A DNA stretch of 64,000 nucleotides from UBA10349 sp003485905 (GCA_943787185.1 CALSLL010000001.1:62001-126000); one strand, 5' to 3'; counted from the stretch's first letter, positions 24,827-34,896 are shown. Numbers and translations: made by a program. Notes: generated by a model from the letters alone, not told the origin.

Positions 24827-25630
24827 ATGGGCTTTTTAGCGGGTAAAAAAATACTGATCGTTGGCGTAGCAAGTGATCGTTCTATCGCCTGGGGCGCAGC
24901 AAAAGCGATGCACCGAGAGGGTGCTGAACTTGCATTCACCTACCAAAACGAAAAACTTAAACCCCGAGTTGAGAAATTTGCCGCGCTTTGTGACTCGGAT
25001 ATCGCTTTACCTTGCGATGTGGCCAGTGACGAGGAAATCGATAATGTATTCGCTGAGCTTGGCAAACGCTGGGATGGCCTGGATGGCATAGTACACGCAG
25101 TAGGGTTTGCACGACGGGAAGAGCTAGAGGGCAATTATCTCGATACAGTGACCAGAGATGGTTTTAAGCTCGCACATGACATTAGCTCCTATAGCTTTGC
25201 AGCACTAGCTAAAGGTGGGCGCGCCATGATGCAAGGCCGCAATGCCGCCATGGTTACGCTAACCTACATTGGCTCGGTTCGCTCCATGCCAAATTATAAC
25301 GTGATGGGCCTTGCCAAAGCGTCGCTGGAAGCGAATGTACGATATATGGCACAAAGCCTCGGTGCAGAAGGCATTCGGGTAAATGCTGTTTCGGCCGGAC
25401 CAATCCGAACTTTGGCCGCGTCGGGTATTAAGAACTTTCGAAAAATGCTCGAACACTTTGAAAAAACTGTGCCGCTAGGCCGATGCGTTAATATTGATGA
25501 AGTTGGCAACGCCTGTGCATTCCTAAACTCGGATTTAGCCTCAGGAATCACCGGTGAAATCACCTACGTCGATGCCGGATTTAATATGGTTGGCATGAGT
25601 GCTAATTTTCTAGATCCAGAGCCTGAGTAA
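24827..25630 (+). CDS. fabI: Enoyl-ACP reductase (NADH), FabI
   Basis: 267 aa, standard length. N-terminus LAGKKILIVGVASDRSIAWGAAKAM matches the FabI cofactor site. The active site reads LTYIGSVRSMPNYNVMGLAKASLEANVRYMA, containing both tyrosines and the lysine of the FabI Y-x6-K motif. It performs the last reduction of each fatty-acid elongation cycle. GGAG lies 6 nt before the ATG. It has its own spacing from the POT gene and is likely a separate transcript. Confidence 0.96.
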   Translation: MGFLAGKKILIVGVASDRSIAWGAAKAMHREGAELAFTYQNEKLKPRVEKFAALCDSDIALPCDVASDEEIDNVFAELGKRWDGLDGIVHAVGFARREELEGNYLDTVTRDGFKLAHDISSYSFAALAKGGRAMMQGRNAAMVTLTYIGSVRSMPNYNVMGLAKASLEANVRYMAQSLGAEGIRVNAVSAGPIRTLAASGIKNFRKMLEHFEKTVPLGRCVNIDEVGNACAFLNSDLASGITGEITYVDAGFNMVGMSANFLDPEPE

Positions 25631-25799
25631 AGATTTTCGTTACCGATCTGCTGCGATTTATTACCCCGCTTACCATTACAGTGAGTTCTTCGCGGTAATG
25701 TAGCGCTTCTCATTCATTTCTGGCTTTGCATGTAGCCTGCGCTCGAGCCTATTATTCATTCTGCTTGGTTGGCCGCTAGTTGGGATTTCTGAGGATAAC

Positions 25800-26528
25800 T
25801 TGAAAGCACCCGATGCCAACTGTGGCGTTGAATTTAACGTTAATGTTCCAATATCCGGTGAGATCTACAGTTGTAGGCGCTGTATTGAAGAGCCTTCTAT
25901 TGAGCGAGTAGAGCATCAAACACTCAGAACAAAACAATATCGAACCGACTGGCCAAGCGTACCCATTAACCTAGTGATTATGCGTAACACTGGGCCGGAG
26001 CAGCAAAATGATTGGTCTTCTGAACGAGCGATATTTATGGTCAATGAAGCAAATCGATTCCTCAGCCGCACAAATTGCCCGCTTCAACTAAATGCCGCCA
26101 CAATCACCTATGTTGATACACCATCAAGTTGGCAAGATATAAATCAAATTAGCGAATACGAGGCGATTCGAAATTCCTTAAACCTGTTTAAACCGACCGT
26201 AGTTTTAGGTGGTCTGTTCAGTATTGTTTCATCAAATCCGCGTCATGCTGTAACCGAATACGACGCCGGTATTACGTTTTTGAATAAATACAATCACGAC
26301 CCTGGTCTCGGTGTTTTGTTAACCCACGAACTAATCCATGCATTTTTAAATGTACCAAATGAAGAGCACTCTGAATCTCCGCGCTCACTTTTCAAAGCAC
26401 ACCTCAGCCTTAGCGACAATTCAACCAACATTGGTATAGAAAGCAAATATTGTGCTGGACTGGCTGAGTATGCATCCACTTACGCGGAAAACTTTACCAC
26501 CCGCAATCCGATGTGTGTTATTCAATGA
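25800..26528 (+). CDS. Putative secreted zinc metalloprotease-like protein
   Basis: 242 aa from TTG at 25800. A zinc-protease HExxH motif is visible as LLTHELIHAFLNVP, followed by GLAEYASTYAENF, which could supply a third ligand (Glu) in a gluzincin-like way. Several cysteines suggest an extracytoplasmic protein. The frame is open upstream to 25704 and encodes a good signal peptide (RSSLLFILLGWPLVG) but no ATG, GTG or TTG; ATG at 25698 is followed directly by TAG. The real start is therefore uncertain: a rare start codon, a small sequence error, or a lost start. No specific peptidase family can be named. Confidence 0.6.
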   Translation: MKAPDANCGVEFNVNVPISGEIYSCRRCIEEPSIERVEHQTLRTKQYRTDWPSVPINLVIMRNTGPEQQNDWSSERAIFMVNEANRFLSRTNCPLQLNAATITYVDTPSSWQDINQISEYEAIRNSLNLFKPTVVLGGLFSIVSSNPRHAVTEYDAGITFLNKYNHDPGLGVLLTHELIHAFLNVPNEEHSESPRSLFKAHLSLSDNSTNIGIESKYCAGLAEYASTYAENFTTRNPMCVIQ

Positions 26529-26762
26529 CAGAGCCGACCTAAACCACTCCCTGAGCTACCGCTTTTGACTGAGTCACCGTCTTCAACTGCATCGCACAAA
26601 TCCCACCTGTTTTTTGCAACGCATTCCCTTCAAATCAATTTTTTTGATCACCAATTAATCACGAACAGCTCAAAATCTTACGTAAATTTGCGTTAAAATT
26701 GTCTTTTAACGCTATCATTAATTTTCTGATGCACCGGATTTACGTTTCGGCGAGTAACAGTT

Positions 26763-27869
26763 ATGACGAAAAGTATAGGCTCTTCCGCAACCGACGGAAT
26801 CGGCGGTTACACTGGTAAAGCTTATTCCAGCAATGAGCTCAATAACCAAGTTAATACTATAGAGGATCACCCTTCTATAAATCTTGCGGCTAACTCTGAG
26901 CTGTATTTGGTTTGCGCATTTTATAAATTTGTCGAACTTGCCGACTACAAAGAATTACAACCCAAGTTGAAGAAACTGATGAATCAGCATCAGGTGCGAG
27001 GAACCATATTACTTGCAGAAGAAGGCATCAACGGTACGATTTCGGGCCGGTCACACGATGTAGAAAAAATCATCGGTTGGTTAAACAACGATACTCGATT
27101 AGAAGATATAGACACTAAGACATCGTTACATCACGAACCTCCGTTTTTACGGACTAAAGTAAAACTAAAAAAGGAAATTGTCTCACTAGGTGTTCCAGAT
27201 GCAAATCCAACAAAGCACGTGGGGACCTATATAGAACCAGAGAACTGGAATACTCTGTTAGCCGATCCGGATGTATTATTAATTGATACGCGAAACGAAT
27301 ACGAAGTTCAAATTGGGAGCTTTAAGGGGGCGATAAGTCCAAACACTGAAACTTTCCGGGACTTTCCCCAATATGTCGAAACTCAATTAAGCGAACACAA
27401 AGATAAAAAAATAGCGATGTTCTGCACTGGCGGGATCCGCTGTGAAAAGTCTACATCTTTGCTGAAGACTCAAGGTTTCGATAAGGTTTATCACCTAAAA
27501 GGCGGGATACTCAATTATCTTGATAAAGTTCCCGAAGAGGATAGCCTGTGGCAAGGTGAGTGCTTCGTGTTTGATGACCGAGTAGCTGTGGATAAGCACC
27601 TAAATAAAGGACAATATGATCAATGTCACGCTTGCCGCCGACCAATCACTGAGTCAGATAAGGCAAAGACTAGCTACGTACCTGGAGTGAGTTGTTTGCA
27701 TTGCGTTAAGAACACCACTGATGAGCAGAAACAACGGTATGCCGAAAGGCAAAAGCAAATGCAGTACGCTCGTGTCCGGGGTCAAAAACATATTGGTGGT
27801 GACGTACAAAAACAAATTAGTGAAAACCGGGCGCTGAAACTAGCTCGCAAGTTGGAGAAACTTCAATAA
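26763..27869 (+). CDS. trhO: tRNA uridine(34) hydroxylase TrhO (YceA family, rhodanese domain)
   Basis: 368 aa, slightly longer than usual because of a polar N-terminal extension of about 45 residues. The N-terminal domain has VCAFYKFVELADYKELQPKL and GTILLAEEGINGTISG. The rhodanese domain begins LLIDTRNEYEVQIGSFKGA and carries the active-site loop CTGGIRCEKS. A cysteine-rich tail (CHACRRPI, CLHC) follows, as in the family. Known role: oxygen-dependent hydroxylation of U34 in tRNAs, the first step to 5-methoxyuridine or cmo5U. Confidence 0.93.
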   Translation: MTKSIGSSATDGIGGYTGKAYSSNELNNQVNTIEDHPSINLAANSELYLVCAFYKFVELADYKELQPKLKKLMNQHQVRGTILLAEEGINGTISGRSHDVEKIIGWLNNDTRLEDIDTKTSLHHEPPFLRTKVKLKKEIVSLGVPDANPTKHVGTYIEPENWNTLLADPDVLLIDTRNEYEVQIGSFKGAISPNTETFRDFPQYVETQLSEHKDKKIAMFCTGGIRCEKSTSLLKTQGFDKVYHLKGGILNYLDKVPEEDSLWQGECFVFDDRVAVDKHLNKGQYDQCHACRRPITESDKAKTSYVPGVSCLHCVKNTTDEQKQRYAERQKQMQYARVRGQKHIGGDVQKQISENRALKLARKLEKLQ

Positions 27870-27884
27870 CCGTAGCGACTTGTC

Positions 27885-29058
27885 ATGAAAGAACTACTGC
27901 TCCTCATGCTGTTATCAGTCACCATTATCCTTGGGGGTATTTGGCTAGTAGAGCAACCCCAGGTGCGTACGTCACGCGATGAATTAAATTCAACTTTAGA
28001 GGAAGTTGATAAAACCGTTTTTCGAGCCGTTCCCGATAAACCTGTAATCTCGCCACCCCCGCCCCCCAACCGCTACTCAACAAGCCCTTAGCCAAGGTAA
28101 CTACCAATCCGCAGTTGAAGAATTCGAAAACGTTTGGAACGATAGTGAAGAGCAAGCAGAAATTGAACGGCAAAGAATTTTATCGGGTGCCAAAGCACTA
28201 ATAAATTCAGGACAGCCGACAGAGGCCGAATCACTACTTATTACCTACCGGGAAGCCTTCATCACCGACCCAGATCCGCTTGTGCTGCTAACTGAAATAA
28301 TGGAGCAACAAGGGCGCATCGAGGAAGCGCTAAATTATAGCCTTGAATTGCGTGAGTTATTATTAGATCTGGACAAGCAGGCGATAACCGACCGTCGAAT
28401 AGTGGCGCTCGCTGCCTCTTTTAAGGCTGAAATGGAAAAGATCGACAACCACACAGAAATTGTCGTTTTATATCAATCGCTCTACAACCGATACCCCGGT
28501 AATCAATCAATTGTATTCGAATTAGGCATGGCTTATTTTGCAGTCGAACAGTTCGGGGACGCCTGGGGGATGTTTAATCAATTAGTTTACGAGCCGACTT
28601 GGCAAGCACGTGCAACTCGCATGCTTGAACGGATACAAGACGCGCAGAACAATCTCAGTTCTGGGGCAACTGCCACCCCGCCGGGAAATGTAGTACAACT
28701 TACACAAAGTGGTGACCACTACCTGGTAGATTCCAGCATTAATGCAGCCAATGCGACCTTACTACTTGATACAGGAGCATCAATAACCGCGTTGGACAGT
28801 AAGTTTTTGGAACGAATTGGTGCCCGGGACACTGGTCGTCGTTTGACATTGCAAACTGCTAATGGACAAACCGAAGGCATAGTTTATGAAATTCGTTTAC
28901 TCCGCATCGGTCGGACTCAAGTGCACAATTTCGAGGTTGCTGGATTAGATTTTGGCGAACGCACACGATTTGATGGATTGTTAGGCATGGATTTTTTAAA
29001 TATGTTCAGTTACACCATTGACAACAGCAATAATACTCTAATGCTGACGCCAAATTAA
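27885..29058 (+). pseudogene. Membrane-anchored retropepsin-like aspartic protease gene with a frameshift
   Basis: The first part (27885-28091) encodes a membrane anchor (LLLLMLLSVTIILGGIWLV) and a proline stretch. The second part, open in the +1 frame from about 28048, continues with QALSQGNYQSAVEEFENVW, TPR-like helices, and a C-terminal clan AA protease domain (LLLDTGASITALD, then DGLLGMDFLNMF). Removing one C from the C6 run at 28062-28067 joins them into one protein of about 390 aa (PPPPPTATQQALSQG). So this is one gene with a single-base frameshift, a true mutation, a phase-variable tract or a sequence error. The domain is like retroviral aspartic proteases, with the DTGA active-site triad. 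Follows trhO by 15 bp. Confidence 0.75.
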
Positions 29059-29091
29059 CGTCCAGCGTAGCCACTAAATAATAGACCCCAA

Positions 29092-29682
29092 ATGGAAATC
29101 TCCCTATTTCCGCTAAGTACAGTTTTACTGCCAGGAGGCAGCCTATCTTTGCAGCTATTTGAGCCGAGGTATTTAGAAATGGCTGCACATTGCCTTAAAA
29201 CAAACTCCACTTTTGGGGTCGTGCTTATTAAAAAAGGTAATGAAACGGGGAGTCCTGCAAACACTTTTACTACTGGTACAATGGCGCGCATAAGCGAGTG
29301 GGATCGTCTCGACAACGGTATGTTAGGTATTCAATGTACCGGCGAGCAAATCTTCTCAATTCAACACAGAAAAACCCAAAAGCTAAACCTGCAGAGTGCG
29401 ATGATTGAATTCGTCGAGGATGTAAGTTTTGATCCTTTACCAGCCAGCTATCTAGCATTTTTGGAGTTATGGAGAAGGCTACAGTACACGGCTGACTTGT
29501 TCATTCCGGCACAACCTCTAAATGCGTGGAATGAACTGTACCGCTTTTGTGATGCAGTGAATATCCCAGTAAATATTAAACAAAATGTACTTGAGAGCTC
29601 TGATTTAGAAGTTACTGCAGATTTATTACTGGGTGTAGCTCAGAAAGTAGATATTAGTATTAATGAAAAATATCAACAGTAG
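29092..29682 (+). CDS. LON substrate-binding domain protein
   Basis: 196 aa. The pattern ISLFPLSTVLLPGGSLSLQLFEPRYLEMAAHCL is the N-terminal substrate-recognition domain of Lon, here without ATPase or protease parts. Stand-alone members are common in proteobacteria; their role is not established. A helical C-terminus follows. It lies 33 bp after the retropepsin-like gene, probably in one transcript. Confidence 0.85.
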   Translation: MEISLFPLSTVLLPGGSLSLQLFEPRYLEMAAHCLKTNSTFGVVLIKKGNETGSPANTFTTGTMARISEWDRLDNGMLGIQCTGEQIFSIQHRKTQKLNLQSAMIEFVEDVSFDPLPASYLAFLELWRRLQYTADLFIPAQPLNAWNELYRFCDAVNIPVNIKQNVLESSDLEVTADLLLGVAQKVDISINEKYQQ

Positions 29683-29786
29683 TTTGGTGGTTGATGTTCA
29701 GTAAATAATCTGTATTATTTTCGTCCTATCTAGTCATGCTAAAATTGCGATCAATTAGCCATTAGATGTCAAAACTAAACTAAAAA

Positions 29787-31586
29787 ATGAGCCCTGAGGA
29801 AGATCCAATCCGAAGCGTAACGCGAGCCGATATCGAGTCTCGCCTGGGTGCATCACGGCAAGCAAAATCTCGAAGTTCAGGTCGACAGCCTGCGCAAAAT
29901 ATCAATTTAGCACACACCGCAACTGGAACCTCTCGAGAAACCCGCATGTTAGGCGGTCAACTTGGTTCTGTTTCACGCAAACGAAATAGAGTACAAAGCA
30001 GCAAACTCAGTTGGTGGATTTTCGGTTCATTTATTGTGCTTATTGCGATTGCTTTGCTTATCCCTAACCCAAGTGAAGATACAAGCATATCAAATGTTAT
30101 CGAGGGGAAACTTCCTACCACCCCCGAACCCGATGCCATATACCGTGAATCCAGGAATGACGAAACCGCCGAAATTGTAGACCAACCTGAAGCGAGCTTT
30201 GTACGCGAAGATGACCTTGGTCGAGTACAAGCGTATGCAGAAGAAGAACGCGTCACGGACATTATTCAACAAACACTTGTGCAAGCTCAGGAATTCGAAA
30301 ACTCAGGAAACTTAAGTATCCCCGCTGATAATAACGCTGCGGCAATGTACCAAAAGATACTTGAGCTTGATCCTTCCAATACTGATGCGACTCAGGGCAT
30401 AAGCAGAATTCTGGCCACGTTACTGACTAACGCCAGCGAGGCATTGACCGAGGATAATTATTCGCAAGCTCAGGGCATTTTGCAACGAATGCAAAATATT
30501 GATGGCGAAAACCGCCGGACTCTATCCCTGGAAAATGCTCTAAATCAATATCAAAATGAACAAGATGAACGTGCAACAACTATTTCAGCTTTACTGCGAT
30601 CTGCCGAAAACTCTCTTGAGACCGCCAATGTGTTAAATCCGCCTCGCGACAATGCCCTGTTTTATTATCAGCAGGTATTGAGTTTAGACGCGGGCAATTC
30701 TTTAGCTCGCGGAGGGATAGAACGAATCATCACCCAACAATTGGAATTGGCTAGTCAGTCAATATTAGAAAGTGACCTTGATGCCGCGGCTACTCGATTA
30801 AATACTGTAGAAGCAGTTGCACCGAATAATTCTTCGTTAGCGTTACTTCAGGCTCAAATTGATGCGCTTACGGCTATACCACTGGAGGCACAAACGAACG
30901 TTCCCGCCGAAGTGGACAGCCCAGGCGAGAGTAATCTTGGCGAAATTGCAAACGCAGATTCCAACGTCACCACCAATCTGGATCCTATAGAGATCGAGAA
31001 CCCTGGAGGCGAAACAACTGCTGACGCTCAGCCAAGCCTCAGCCAAGCGGCTGACGTTGTCGACACTGAAGTCATTGCCGAGCAACCCGGAATCATTGCC
31101 TTAAGTGAGTTCGATATGGCAACGGGACTCCAGCACTACTATCACGGGCGCTATGATGAGGCCTATGAGACCCTCAAGCCATTAGCTGATCGCGGCGTTG
31201 TTCGTGCGCAATTCCGTCTGGCTGTTATGCAACAACTCGGGCGCGGAACGGCAGAAGATGAAACCGCAGCTGAAGATTTATATCGCCGTACACTACCTGA
31301 GATTAGAGCAAATGCTGAGGCAGGAGTAGATTGGGCACAAGCCGATCTAGCGTCATTATACGAAGATGGCATGGTTGTAGGCCAGGATATAGAAAGAGCA
31401 TTCTCGTGGTATTTGCGCGCCGCAGAACAGGGCTATTCTGGGGCCCAAACCAACTTGGGTACTCTATATTACTACGGGAGGGGCGTTGAAAAGAGTCGCG
31501 AAAAAGCCATTGAATGGTATCGGGCGGCTGCGGATCAAGGTGACCTAGTGGCAAGAGACAACTTAAGTAAACTTGGGGTTAAATAG
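29787..31586 (+). CDS. Membrane-anchored Sel1-repeat/TPR protein
   Basis: 599 aa. A cytoplasmic N-terminus rich in Arg, Ser and Gln is followed by one membrane helix (LSWWIFGSFIVLIAIALLIP, near residues 73-92), a long periplasmic region of TPR-like helices, a linker rich in Glu, Asn and Thr, and Sel1 repeats at the end (RAQFRLAVMQQLGRGTAED, WAQADLASLYEDGMVVGQD, GAQTNLGTLYYYGRGVEKS). Such proteins usually form scaffolds for complexes. No partner is indicated by neighbours. Confidence 0.8.
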   Translation: MSPEEDPIRSVTRADIESRLGASRQAKSRSSGRQPAQNINLAHTATGTSRETRMLGGQLGSVSRKRNRVQSSKLSWWIFGSFIVLIAIALLIPNPSEDTSISNVIEGKLPTTPEPDAIYRESRNDETAEIVDQPEASFVREDDLGRVQAYAEEERVTDIIQQTLVQAQEFENSGNLSIPADNNAAAMYQKILELDPSNTDATQGISRILATLLTNASEALTEDNYSQAQGILQRMQNIDGENRRTLSLENALNQYQNEQDERATTISALLRSAENSLETANVLNPPRDNALFYYQQVLSLDAGNSLARGGIERIITQQLELASQSILESDLDAAATRLNTVEAVAPNNSSLALLQAQIDALTAIPLEAQTNVPAEVDSPGESNLGEIANADSNVTTNLDPIEIENPGGETTADAQPSLSQAADVVDTEVIAEQPGIIALSEFDMATGLQHYYHGRYDEAYETLKPLADRGVVRAQFRLAVMQQLGRGTAEDETAAEDLYRRTLPEIRANAEAGVDWAQADLASLYEDGMVVGQDIERAFSWYLRAAEQGYSGAQTNLGTLYYYGRGVEKSREKAIEWYRAAADQGDLVARDNLSKLGVK

Positions 31587-31660
31587 CTAATAGATATCGA
31601 ATACGTAACCATGAGCTTGAGAGCTTGGAATTAGCCGATAAAGTTAGTTACTCAGCTTAC

Positions 31661-32484
31661 CTAGCTTATGGAATCAACCGTGTATTTTGCTGAGTCAAAA
31701 TCAGGTTCTGGATATTGAGGAGCCATTGACTGGAATGCATCCAAAACAACACTGTTAATTGCGTAGTCCCGGGCGATTCGATTCTCAGACGGAATCACAA
31801 ACCATGGCGCTTGCATAGTGCTGCAATTATTTAGCGCATTATCGTACGCTTCCATATACTGTTTCCACAGTTTTCGTTCGTCAAGATCACCCGGATTAAA
31901 CTTCCAGTTTTTCTTAGGATTTTCCAGCCGAGATTTAAAGCGCGTAAGTTGATAGTCAGGCGATATGTTCAGCATAAATTTAATTACAGTCGTGCCCCTG
32001 CTAGCAATGAGTGACTCAAAATTATTAATTTGTGTATAGCGTTCTTCAATCGTGGAAGGACTTGCCCAGCCATGAACCTTCACGATTAGAACGTCTTCAT
32101 AGTGCGATCGATTGAATATGACAACCTCACCAACAGCGGGGGTCTGTTTGTGAATACGCCATAAGTAATCATGGTTTAATTCTTCAACACTTGGTTTAGT
32201 AAACTTGGCGACCCGAACTCCTTGGGCGTTGCAACGTTTATTAAGTTCCCGAATTGAACTATCTTTGCCGGCTGCATCCATTGCCTGAAAACCACCAATA
32301 GAGACTGCTTATGCTCGGCATACAAGCGCTCTTGATAACGCCCTATTTCTTTTTGCTGATCCTTTACAACTTTATTGAGTTTTTTATCCGATAACCCGAA
32401 ATCACTATTGGTTATTTTTCGCAGATGCTCGCTCGGCTGACTCGCGCTAACCTTTAACTGGTCAACTAAGGATTTGTTGTACAT
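31661..32484 (-). pseudogene. ppk2: Polyphosphate kinase 2 gene with a single-base frameshift
   Basis: The N-terminal frame (start ATG at 32484, after an AGG-containing ribosome site) reads to LYAEHKQSLLVVF and then leaves the family. The other frame picks up at MDAAGKDSSIRELNKRCNAQG and continues with Walker-type and lid motifs (FNRSHYEDVLIVKVHGW, FKSRLENPKKNWKFNPGD). PPK2 proteins read LLxVxQAMDAAGKD here, so one base is missing near 32286-32291, beside an A4 run. Joined length is about 275 aa, normal for the family. Known reaction: phosphate transfer between polyphosphate and nucleotides. Probably inactive unless the gap is a sequence error or translational slip. Confidence 0.8.
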
Positions 32485-32541
32485 ACTTTGCCTGTTAATC
32501 GTTATTCACACTAAATTTTCACGCACTATATCACCACCCTA

Positions 32542-33711
32542 ATGATTTTTCGCAACGGCCCGAATTACTTTCTTTATACACTGTGCATATCAGGAATACT
32601 TTTGTGTCTTAGTGCCTGTGTTTCGCCTTCTAAAACGTCTCCCGGAATCGGTCCGGCTATAAGTTGGCAAAAAGTACCCGGTTGGTCGCAGGACAAACAT
32701 GCAGATTCTATTCCAGGACTACTAGCCAGCTGCGAAAAATTACATTCGCAGTCCAATGAGTGGGGGCAAATTTGTTCCGCCGCAAACAAAACTCCGCTTG
32801 ATGATCATCTCAGCGCAAAAGTGTTTTACGAATATTGGTTCTCACCACATATAATTCTAAACGAGCAAGGAAACGCGGAAGGTTTGTTTACTGGTTATTA
32901 TGAACCATTGTTGAATGGCAGCCGCAAACAGTCCGCAAGATATTCGACGCCTGCCTACGCTAAACCGAGCAACCTCATCCGGGTCGAATTAGCCAACATC
33001 TACCCTGAACTCAGCGGATTGCGAATACGTGGGCAACTAGATGGTGACCGCCTTATTCCGTTCCCCGACAGGCAAGGCATTAACAGTGCAAGATTACCGA
33101 ATGCCGAAGTGTTGGTTTGGTTAGATGACCCACTAGATCTTTTCTTCTTACAAATCCAAGGTTCCGGAAGAGTGGCTCTGGATGACGGCACGACAATTCG
33201 ACTCGGTTATGCCGATCAAAATGGGCACCCTTACCACGCAATTGGTCGAGAATTGGTTGAGCGTGGAGAAATGGAGATTGATCAGGTCAGCATGTTCAGA
33301 ATTCGAGATTGGCTAGAACTTAACCCCGAAAGGGCAGATACGATTTTGAACACAAACCCTAGCTACGTGTTTTTTGTAGAACGGGAAGCTGCTCCTGACA
33401 ATCCTTACAGTGCGACGGGACCTATAGGATCACTTAACGTAAGCCTGAGCCCGGAAAGAAGTTTGGCAGTTGACCCAGATGTAATAAAGCTAGGACTTCC
33501 AGTATGGGTGGACACGTATTTACCGACGGAAGAACAGGAGACATACCAACGACTAATGCATGCGCAAGATACTGGGGGCGCGATAAAAGGCTATGTGCGT
33601 GCGGATGTATTCTTTGGCACCGGCGAACGAGCGAAACAGCTTGCTGGGTCAATGAAACAACCCGGTCGACTCTATGTTCTCCAGCCCAAGCCTATTAAAA
33701 AGATAAATTGA
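32542..33711 (+). CDS. mltA: Membrane-bound lytic murein transglycosylase A (MltA)
   Basis: 389 aa. Lipoprotein signal with lipobox LSAC (Cys26). MltA core: EGLFTGYYEPLLNGSR, DPLDLFFLQIQGSGRV, RLGYADQNGHPYHAIGREL. The C-terminal 3D domain holds the three aspartates, with MHAQDTGGAIKGYVRADVFFG including the catalytic Asp. It cleaves peptidoglycan glycan strands at the outer membrane, forming 1,6-anhydro ends. Divergent from the PPK2 gene. Confidence 0.95.
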   Translation: MIFRNGPNYFLYTLCISGILLCLSACVSPSKTSPGIGPAISWQKVPGWSQDKHADSIPGLLASCEKLHSQSNEWGQICSAANKTPLDDHLSAKVFYEYWFSPHIILNEQGNAEGLFTGYYEPLLNGSRKQSARYSTPAYAKPSNLIRVELANIYPELSGLRIRGQLDGDRLIPFPDRQGINSARLPNAEVLVWLDDPLDLFFLQIQGSGRVALDDGTTIRLGYADQNGHPYHAIGRELVERGEMEIDQVSMFRIRDWLELNPERADTILNTNPSYVFFVEREAAPDNPYSATGPIGSLNVSLSPERSLAVDPDVIKLGLPVWVDTYLPTEEQETYQRLMHAQDTGGAIKGYVRADVFFGTGERAKQLAGSMKQPGRLYVLQPKPIKKIN

Positions 33712-33722
33712 ATCTTTATTCC

Positions 33723-34604
33723 TTAGTTCAGTAAGCTTTTGTAGCTCGCGTATTCACTTGGATCGACCACAACAACTCGTGAATTAACCCCTTTCCGGTT
33801 GCCGTTCAATAAATCGACGGTCATGGAATCAGCAGTAAATCTCAGATCGGGCTTATTGTCTAAACAGGTGGTAACAACAACGTTATGTAACATAACGTTA
33901 TTTTGGCCTATGAATTCAAGCGATTCAGCGCGGCCATAAGCATTGATTGCACGATCCTCTCCAACGTGAATCGGAGAATTGGCATCTCGATTAGCAAACA
34001 AAAACTCGGCAGGGCCAGATCTTGCCGCTTCACCTTCTAGGTTATACTGCATGCCTTGCGCGTTAATAAAATCACCATTAGTCGTAATAAGTCTGACATC
34101 ACCATCTGCACGGGCAGTTTGAGAAGCTATGTCGTAAAACAGCTTACTGGTTTGTACAATATCCCCGCCAGTTGAACTCAGCTGGACCATCCCACGAGCC
34201 TCGACCATTTCACTTACTTTATCGTAAACAAGTTCATCCGCAGTCACTCGATTTCCGTTTTGCGAAAGACGTGTATAGCCAGTTAGATAAACTATGTTCC
34301 GATCAGGAAAATCAATCGCATCTGCATCGACCTGAACTATTGAAGAGCTACCTAGGTCATCATCGAGTTCTACACGATTTATTTCAGCTTCGCTAAACTC
34401 TTCTATCTGCGTATTAAGCTTAGAAGCATTTAGCAACCCACATTGTAATTCGGGAAACCGCCAAGTTTCAGTAACATCAACTGGATCAATATCTACCGCT
34501 GCGATCGCACCCTGCTGTGCAGCTGCACCACCAGACGCAGCCACTAACATCAGTGTTGTTACTGCGGCTTTAGACCTCACTAATTTTTTAAACAAATTCA
34601 TCAA
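33723..34604 (-). CDS. Exported OstA-domain (LptA/LptD N-terminal-like) protein
   Basis: 293 aa with signal peptide (VTTLMLVAASGGAAAQQ). The middle has the repeating strand pattern of the OstA fold: VYLTGYTRLSQNGNRVTADELVYDKVSEMVEARGMVQL and GDVRLITTNGDFINAQGMQYN. This is what LptA and the N-terminal part of LptD use to hold lipopolysaccharide, but no LptD barrel follows. It is not a typical lptA: much longer and not with lptB or lptC. Role in envelope lipid handling is inferred. Ends 12 bp from mltA, convergent. Confidence 0.7.
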   Translation of the reverse strand: MMNLFKKLVRSKAAVTTLMLVAASGGAAAQQGAIAAVDIDPVDVTETWRFPELQCGLLNASKLNTQIEEFSEAEINRVELDDDLGSSSIVQVDADAIDFPDRNIVYLTGYTRLSQNGNRVTADELVYDKVSEMVEARGMVQLSSTGGDIVQTSKLFYDIASQTARADGDVRLITTNGDFINAQGMQYNLEGEAARSGPAEFLFANRDANSPIHVGEDRAINAYGRAESLEFIGQNNVMLHNVVVTTCLDNKPDLRFTADSMTVDLLNGNRKGVNSRVVVVDPSEYASYKSLLN

Positions 34605-34748
34605 AACTACAATTCCTATTTGTCGCTAAATACCCAGAACTAGAACCCCAACCTACCGAGACCGTACATTGTGTCAAAATCTCGCTATACACCCAAGGGC
34701 TAGAGTCGATTTATATTGATATTAAACAACTTTTCAGGTGAACAGAGC

Positions 34749-34883
34749 ATGAATGAGATTGATTCTCCTCCCATGCTTGCCCATAATACGCGCCCAATTC
34801 GTATTCAGCCAGTTTGTATAAGAATACGATATCGCCAACTGCCTACTGCAATTGGTGCATTAATTTGTATCCTGCATATTTAA
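34749..34883 (+). CDS. Possible 44-aa peptide directly upstream of a radical SAM gene
   Basis: ATG at 34749 is preceded by AGGTG at 34736-34740 with 8-nt spacing. The 44 codons (begin MNEIDSPPMLAHNTRP, end TAIGALICILHI) stop 13 bp before the radical SAM start. It is basic, has a hydrophobic end and two cysteines. A substrate peptide for the radical SAM enzyme is possible, but a frame of this length can arise by chance. Confidence 0.3.
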   Translation: MNEIDSPPMLAHNTRPIRIQPVCIRIRYRQLPTAIGALICILHI

Positions 34884-34896
34884 TAAGCTGAGTTCA

